From Litchfieldella xinjiangensis (lineage in GTDB: Bacteria > Pseudomonadota > Gammaproteobacteria > Pseudomonadales > Halomonadaceae), in contig NZ_JPZL01000001.1 of NCBI RefSeq assembly GCF_000759345.1, positions 1,534,282 to 1,598,281 on the forward strand: 64,000 nucleotides of DNA, given 5' to 3'. Numbering within the stretch: the stretch's first letter is position 1; the number at the start of each line of letters is the position of its first letter. The translations under genes and the position numbers were made by a program. The notes beneath the pieces are model-generated. The model worked only from the letters and a program-made list of their open reading frames with translations. It was not told the DNA's origin and made no database searches. Shown one piece after another: positions 60,495-64,000 of this stretch.

Positions 60495-61730
60495 TCATTT
60501 CCAGGCGCTAACCGAGGCATCGCGGTGCACCGGCTGCATATCGGCCGGTCGTGCCACAAGCCAATAACTCAAGAGGGCGGCGAACCCCGCAACGCCGATA
60601 ACCAGCGCCATGGTTCGCGAGGTTCCGTCATGCAGCTGGCCGACGACGGCTCCGGCCGCCGCTGCCACGGTCATCTGAATGAAGCCGAACAACGAGGACG
60701 CCGAGCCCGCACACTGCGGGTTAGGTGCCAATGCCCCTCCCATCGTCTGTGGCATCAAGATGCCGAACCCCGCCATATACAGCATGTGAGGACCGATGAC
60801 GGCCAACGGGACAAATATTTCATTAAACGCCAGTAATATCATGCTCCCGCCACCGAGCAGGCAGAGCACCGTGCTCAGGCTGAGCAGACGCTCGCGTCCC
60901 AGGCGATGACTGTAGCGACCGCTGAACAGTGTCCCCAGGAAGAACCCCAGTACGATCATCGAGAACCATAATCCATAACGGGGCGGCGAGAGCTGCATGA
61001 ACTCGATCAAGACGAAGGACGAGCCGGACAGGAAGGCAAACAACCCCGAAAAACCGGCGGCGTTGGTCAAGGTGTGTCCCACGAAGGCGCGTTGCCCAAG
61101 CAACATCCTGAAGTTGGAAAGAATTGCACTGGGATGCACTGATTGTCGCCGCTCCGCAGGCAAGGACTCGGGCAGTAACAGAACGACGACTATCAACATG
61201 ATCGCGGCATAGGCGGCCAAAAAGAAGAACACGGCTTGCCAGCCAAAGAGCAATAGCAGGCCTGATCCCAACAGCGGCGCCACCGCCGGAGCGAGCGCCA
61301 TGGTGCTGGCAATATACGATAGGGTTTTGGCCGCTTCGGTGGGCCCGTGGATGTCACGCACCGCGGCCCGACCGAGCACCGGCCCGACTGCACCGCCAAA
61401 AGCCTGTAGAAAGCGCCCCACCCAGAGCAGCTCGATGCGCGTCGACAAGGCGCAAACCAAGCTGGCAACCAGAAACAGGGCTATGCCGATTACCATGATT
61501 GGCTTACGCCCGAAGCGGTCGGAGAGCGGACCACACACCAGCTGAGCCAATGCGAATCCGGCCATGTAGATACTCAGGGTGAGCTGTACCTGGTCGGGCC
61601 CGGTATCAAGCGCCTCGCCCATGGCCGGCATGGCCGGGAGGTAGATATCAGTCGCCAGGGGACCCAGTGCCGTCAATGCGGCAAGGACCATGACCATCAC
61701 GGGAGAGGTGGCACTCAGTAGCCGAGACAA
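60495..61730 (-). CDS. Bcr/CflA family MFS drug transporter
   Basis: This 411-residue inner-membrane antiporter of the DHA1 group has about 12 helices. It starts at a TTG, five bases after AAGGAGG, which makes the rare start convincing. The N-terminal block DIYLPAMPAMGEAL and the motif A loop GPLSDRFGRKPIM are typical of Bcr/CflA. VLGRAAVRDIHGPTEAAK is the cytoplasmic motif in helix 4-5. Members export bicyclomycin, chloramphenicol or sulfonamides; the substrate here is unknown. The stop abuts the DUF6455 gene. Confidence 0.93.
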   Translation of the reverse strand: MSRLLSATSPVMVMVLAALTALGPLATDIYLPAMPAMGEALDTGPDQVQLTLSIYMAGFALAQLVCGPLSDRFGRKPIMVIGIALFLVASLVCALSTRIELLWVGRFLQAFGGAVGPVLGRAAVRDIHGPTEAAKTLSYIASTMALAPAVAPLLGSGLLLLFGWQAVFFFLAAYAAIMLIVVVLLLPESLPAERRQSVHPSAILSNFRMLLGQRAFVGHTLTNAAGFSGLFAFLSGSSFVLIEFMQLSPPRYGLWFSMIVLGFFLGTLFSGRYSHRLGRERLLSLSTVLCLLGGGSMILLAFNEIFVPLAVIGPHMLYMAGFGILMPQTMGGALAPNPQCAGSASSLFGFIQMTVAAAAGAVVGQLHDGTSRTMALVIGVAGFAALLSYWLVARPADMQPVHRDASVSAWK

Positions 61731-61874
61731 ACGAACCTCCTTGTGTAATGAGCAACGAACAGCGGCTATATAGTTCTGTCAGGACTTTCCTTAGCCTGCT
61801 ATTTTTCAAGCATAGGTGATCCGTTAGCGCTGCCCAACCGGTTCAACTATTTACGCGGCAACATCGCTTTTGAA

Positions 61875-62762
61875 TCATGGCATGACATAGGCGAAAACCA
61901 GCGCCAGGACGATCGGCATCACGATTAAACTACCCAGGTTCCCAATCAAGACCAGCGAGGCCACCTTCTGAGGCTGCTGACGATACTGTTCGGCAACCAA
62001 GTAATTGAGCACGGCCGGGGGCAAGGCGGCGAACACCCACAGAGCTGCGGCCTGGATGCCCTGAAGCTCCAGCCACCAGACCAATGGCGCCGCCAATATC
62101 AAGCCGCTGACGGGGCAAAGTACCGCGCCCAATACGCCTGTCCGCCAATCGCTGAAATCGATATCCAACATGCGTACGCCGAGTGCGAACAGCATCAGGG
62201 GGATGGCGATACCGCCAAGCATATCCATCGCCTCAAGTAGCCACCCGGGAAGAGGTATACCCGCCAGGTTGACACCCAACCCTGCCAGGCTGGCCAGCAC
62301 GATAGGCATGCGCAGCAGCCGCCAGAGCGGCGTATGGGGGTTGAGCATGTAGAGCCCCACCGAAAAATGCAGCAGCATCTCGACGATAAACACGACTATC
62401 GCCGCCGGCAATGCTGCCTCACCGAAGGCCAGCACGAGCAGGGGAATCCCCATGTTCCCCGAATTATTGAACATCATCGGGGGCAGGAACGTCTTGGTGT
62501 CGAGTCCCAGCCAACGCGTCAAGGGCCACAATATAAGGCCCGAACCGAGCACGATGATGGCCGCCGCCAGAGCCAGCCCGGCGTATTCCTCGAGGGGGGC
62601 CTGACGATCGGCGAGGACAGCAAACACCAGCATGGGCACGAACAGCTCCATGTTGAGTGTGTTGAGCCCACGTATGTCTGGGGTTCGGAATCGACCGTAG
62701 AGCGTCCCGCAGCCGGCAATCAGGAAGACCGGCAGCAAGGTGGAGAGTATTTGCGCAACCAT
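61875..62762 (-). CDS. AEC (auxin efflux carrier) family transporter
   Basis: This 295-residue inner-membrane protein has ten predicted helices in two inverted repeats. Family patterns include FNNSGNMGIPLLVLAFGEAALPA in the first half and the matching LVLIGNLGSLIVMPIVLAL near the C-terminus. Bacterial AEC proteins carry malate, malonate or other carboxylates, and some export amino-acid derivatives. No linked enzymes identify a substrate. It is a single gene, divergent from hisC, with a 144-base gap to the MFS gene. Confidence 0.92.
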   Translation of the reverse strand: MVAQILSTLLPVFLIAGCGTLYGRFRTPDIRGLNTLNMELFVPMLVFAVLADRQAPLEEYAGLALAAAIIVLGSGLILWPLTRWLGLDTKTFLPPMMFNNSGNMGIPLLVLAFGEAALPAAIVVFIVEMLLHFSVGLYMLNPHTPLWRLLRMPIVLASLAGLGVNLAGIPLPGWLLEAMDMLGGIAIPLMLFALGVRMLDIDFSDWRTGVLGAVLCPVSGLILAAPLVWWLELQGIQAAALWVFAALPPAVLNYLVAEQYRQQPQKVASLVLIGNLGSLIVMPIVLALVFAYVMP

Positions 62763-62867
62763 TCAGACTATTCCTGAAGCAAGCTCGCCAGCGTAGCATG
62801 GCCTGTGCTTGCGCAGGCCGTTCGGTCAGGTCACCATGACCAAAGTTCTAACCTCGAGCGAGAGCCC

Positions 62868-63923
62868 ATGAGCAAGTTCTGGAGCCCTATCGTACGCACG
62901 TTGACGCCTTATATTCCTGGCGAACAACCCCGCGAACGGCTGATAAAACTGAATACCAACGAAAACCCTTATCCGCCCGCCCCCGGTGTGGAGCAGGTTC
63001 TTCGCGACTATCCCATTGACCACCTGCGTCGCTACCCTGACCCCACCTCTCAGGCCCTGCGGCAGGCCCTGGCAAGAGAATACGGAGTCGAAACCCAGCA
63101 GGTGTTCGTGGGTAATGGGTCCGATGAAGTGCTGGCTTTGGCTTTCCAGGCATTCTTTTGCCATGACGCCCCTTTGGCGATGCCAGCCATTACCTACAGT
63201 TTCTATCCGGTCTATTGCCGTCTGTACGGGATCGAAGCAAAGACGGTGGCATTGGACGAGCAATGGCAGGTGCCGCTGGACTTTTTCGATGCCAATAGCG
63301 GAGGGGTGATCTTTGCGAACCCCAACGCGCCCACCGGCCATGGACATGGGCGTGCCAGCATTACTGCCCTGCTCGAGCGGATCACCGAGTGTGTGGTTCT
63401 CGTCGATGAGGCGTATGTCGATTTTGGCGGCGAGAGTGCCGTGCCACTTGTCGAGAACTATCCCAACCTGCTGGTCACAGGGACATTCTCGAAGTCGCGT
63501 AGCCTGGCGGGGCTTCGGCTCGGCTATGCCATCGGCTCACGTGAATTGATCGAGGGTCTAGAGCGCGTAAAGGACTCTTTCAATTCCTATCCGATCGATA
63601 GCTTGGCGAGTGCCCTCGGTGTCGCAGCACTCGAGGATAAAGCACATTTCGAGGCATGCCGTGAGCGCGTCATCACCACCCGCGAGCGTACCCGCCGGCG
63701 TCTCATGGACCTCGGCTTCGACGTTCTGCCCTCGCAAGCCAACTTCATACTGGTACGTCATTCCCAGCATGATGCACCCCAACTTTTCGTCGGCTTGCGC
63801 GAACGTGGCATTCTGGTGCGTCATTTCAATACCGATGCCTTACGCGAATTCATGCGTATCTCGATCGGCACCGATGACGAAATGGATAGTCTCATCGAAG
63901 CCCTGGAGCGCCTGCTTGGTTGA
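62868..63923 (+). CDS. hisC: Histidinol-phosphate aminotransferase
   Basis: This 351-residue PLP aminotransferase (fold type I) converts imidazole acetol phosphate to histidinol phosphate. The PLP Lys is in TFSKSRSLAGLRLGY, with the conserved NPNAPTGH loop, the Asp/Tyr pair in VLVDEAYVDFGG and the C-terminal Arg in FMRISIGT. The start is the ATG at 62868, after GAGCGAGAG; a longer in-frame extension is unsupported. It is separated by about 9 kb from hisBHAF. It ends at the terminator at 63948-63974. Confidence 0.96.
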   Translation: MSKFWSPIVRTLTPYIPGEQPRERLIKLNTNENPYPPAPGVEQVLRDYPIDHLRRYPDPTSQALRQALAREYGVETQQVFVGNGSDEVLALAFQAFFCHDAPLAMPAITYSFYPVYCRLYGIEAKTVALDEQWQVPLDFFDANSGGVIFANPNAPTGHGHGRASITALLERITECVVLVDEAYVDFGGESAVPLVENYPNLLVTGTFSKSRSLAGLRLGYAIGSRELIEGLERVKDSFNSYPIDSLASALGVAALEDKAHFEACRERVITTRERTRRRLMDLGFDVLPSQANFILVRHSQHDAPQLFVGLRERGILVRHFNTDALREFMRISIGTDDEMDSLIEALERLLG

Positions 63924-63947
63924 CGCCCTTTCGCCCTAAGCCTGCAC

Positions 63948-63974
63948 ACCGCCAGCCTTGCGCTGGCGGTTTTT
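63948..63974 (+). terminator. Terminator after hisC
   Basis: A perfect 9-bp stem (ACCGCCAGC with GCTGGCGGT, 5-base loop) is followed by TTTTT, 24 bases after the stop codon. Confidence 0.92.
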
Positions 63975-64000
63975 GGCGCTGCCCGAGCCACAACGAAAAA

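Overview
The window reads as a chromosome segment of a moderately halophilic gammaproteobacterium of the Halomonas type (Halomonadaceae). This rests on high G+C, acidic proteins, a FabY-type initiating ketoacyl synthase, the polA-DUF2782-thrB(APH type)-speA neighbourhood, several TRAP, AEC and AtoE-type transporters, tandem entericidins and the hisB-H-A-F block. The genus is inferred from gene content and style, not from a marker gene. I see no phage, insertion sequence, plasmid gene or CRISPR array.

Layout. 1-3.3 kb (minus): the 5' end of a probable glnE, dgkA, dacB (PBP4), an SMR pump and a TrmB-like methyltransferase. 3.4-3.6 kb: a compact control region with a PsrA-type operator, a minus-strand promoter and an early intrinsic terminator. 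3.6-12 kb (mostly plus): fabY, coaD, a 2[4Fe-4S] ferredoxin, a DinF-type MATE pump, AtoE, a thioesterase, a voltage-sensor-like membrane protein and a LysE exporter. 12-16.1 kb: an I78 inhibitor lipoprotein, two entericidins, a HIT protein, a frameshifted NicO-type Ni/Co exporter with its DUF1007 partner, and two lipoproteins. 16.2-24 kb: glycerate kinase, dps, rmuC, a DJ-1/PfpI protein, pepD and tmcA. 24.3-27.4 kb: a complete TRAP transporter. 27.5-33.5 kb: an FbpABC-type ferric transporter in a split arrangement, with a promoter/operator before the binding protein, then an unrecognised secreted 626-residue protein. 33.5-40.5 kb: polA, a DUF2782 protein, thrB-speA and a FAH-family hydrolase. 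40.8-45.6 kb: a more A/T-rich siderophore receptor, a deletion scar, a decayed ABC importer and an intact GpdQ-like phosphodiesterase. 45.8-46.2 kb: a complete tRNA operon (Phe-Gln-Thr). 46.2-50.5 kb: yggX, mutY, an AsmA protein and a PanZ-like protein. 50.5-54 kb: hisBHAF and an outer-membrane barrel. 54-64 kb: a YjaG protein, an alkyltransferase-like protein, a GATase lacking its cysteine, selU-selD, radA, an NlpE-like lipoprotein, a DUF6455 protein behind an FNR/Anr site, a Bcr-type MFS pump, an AEC carrier and hisC.

How the genes relate. Most of the window is core metabolism: fatty-acid initiation, CoA, histidine, threonine and polyamine synthesis, cell wall, DNA repair and tRNA modification. 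The accessory signal lies in (i) iron supply (FbpABC, TonB receptor, YggX, Dps), (ii) the eroding 43.1-45.6 kb ABC/GpdQ locus, (iii) the Ni/Co exporter frameshift, and (iv) regulation readable from DNA: a PsrA-type site, an FNR/Anr site at class II spacing, an operator just downstream of the fbpA promoter, and a promoter-to-terminator tRNA unit. The most novel-looking candidates are the 59-nt leader/sRNA before the TrmB-like gene, the voltage-sensor-like protein, the Cys-less GATase, the FNR-controlled DUF6455 protein and the secreted 626-residue protein.
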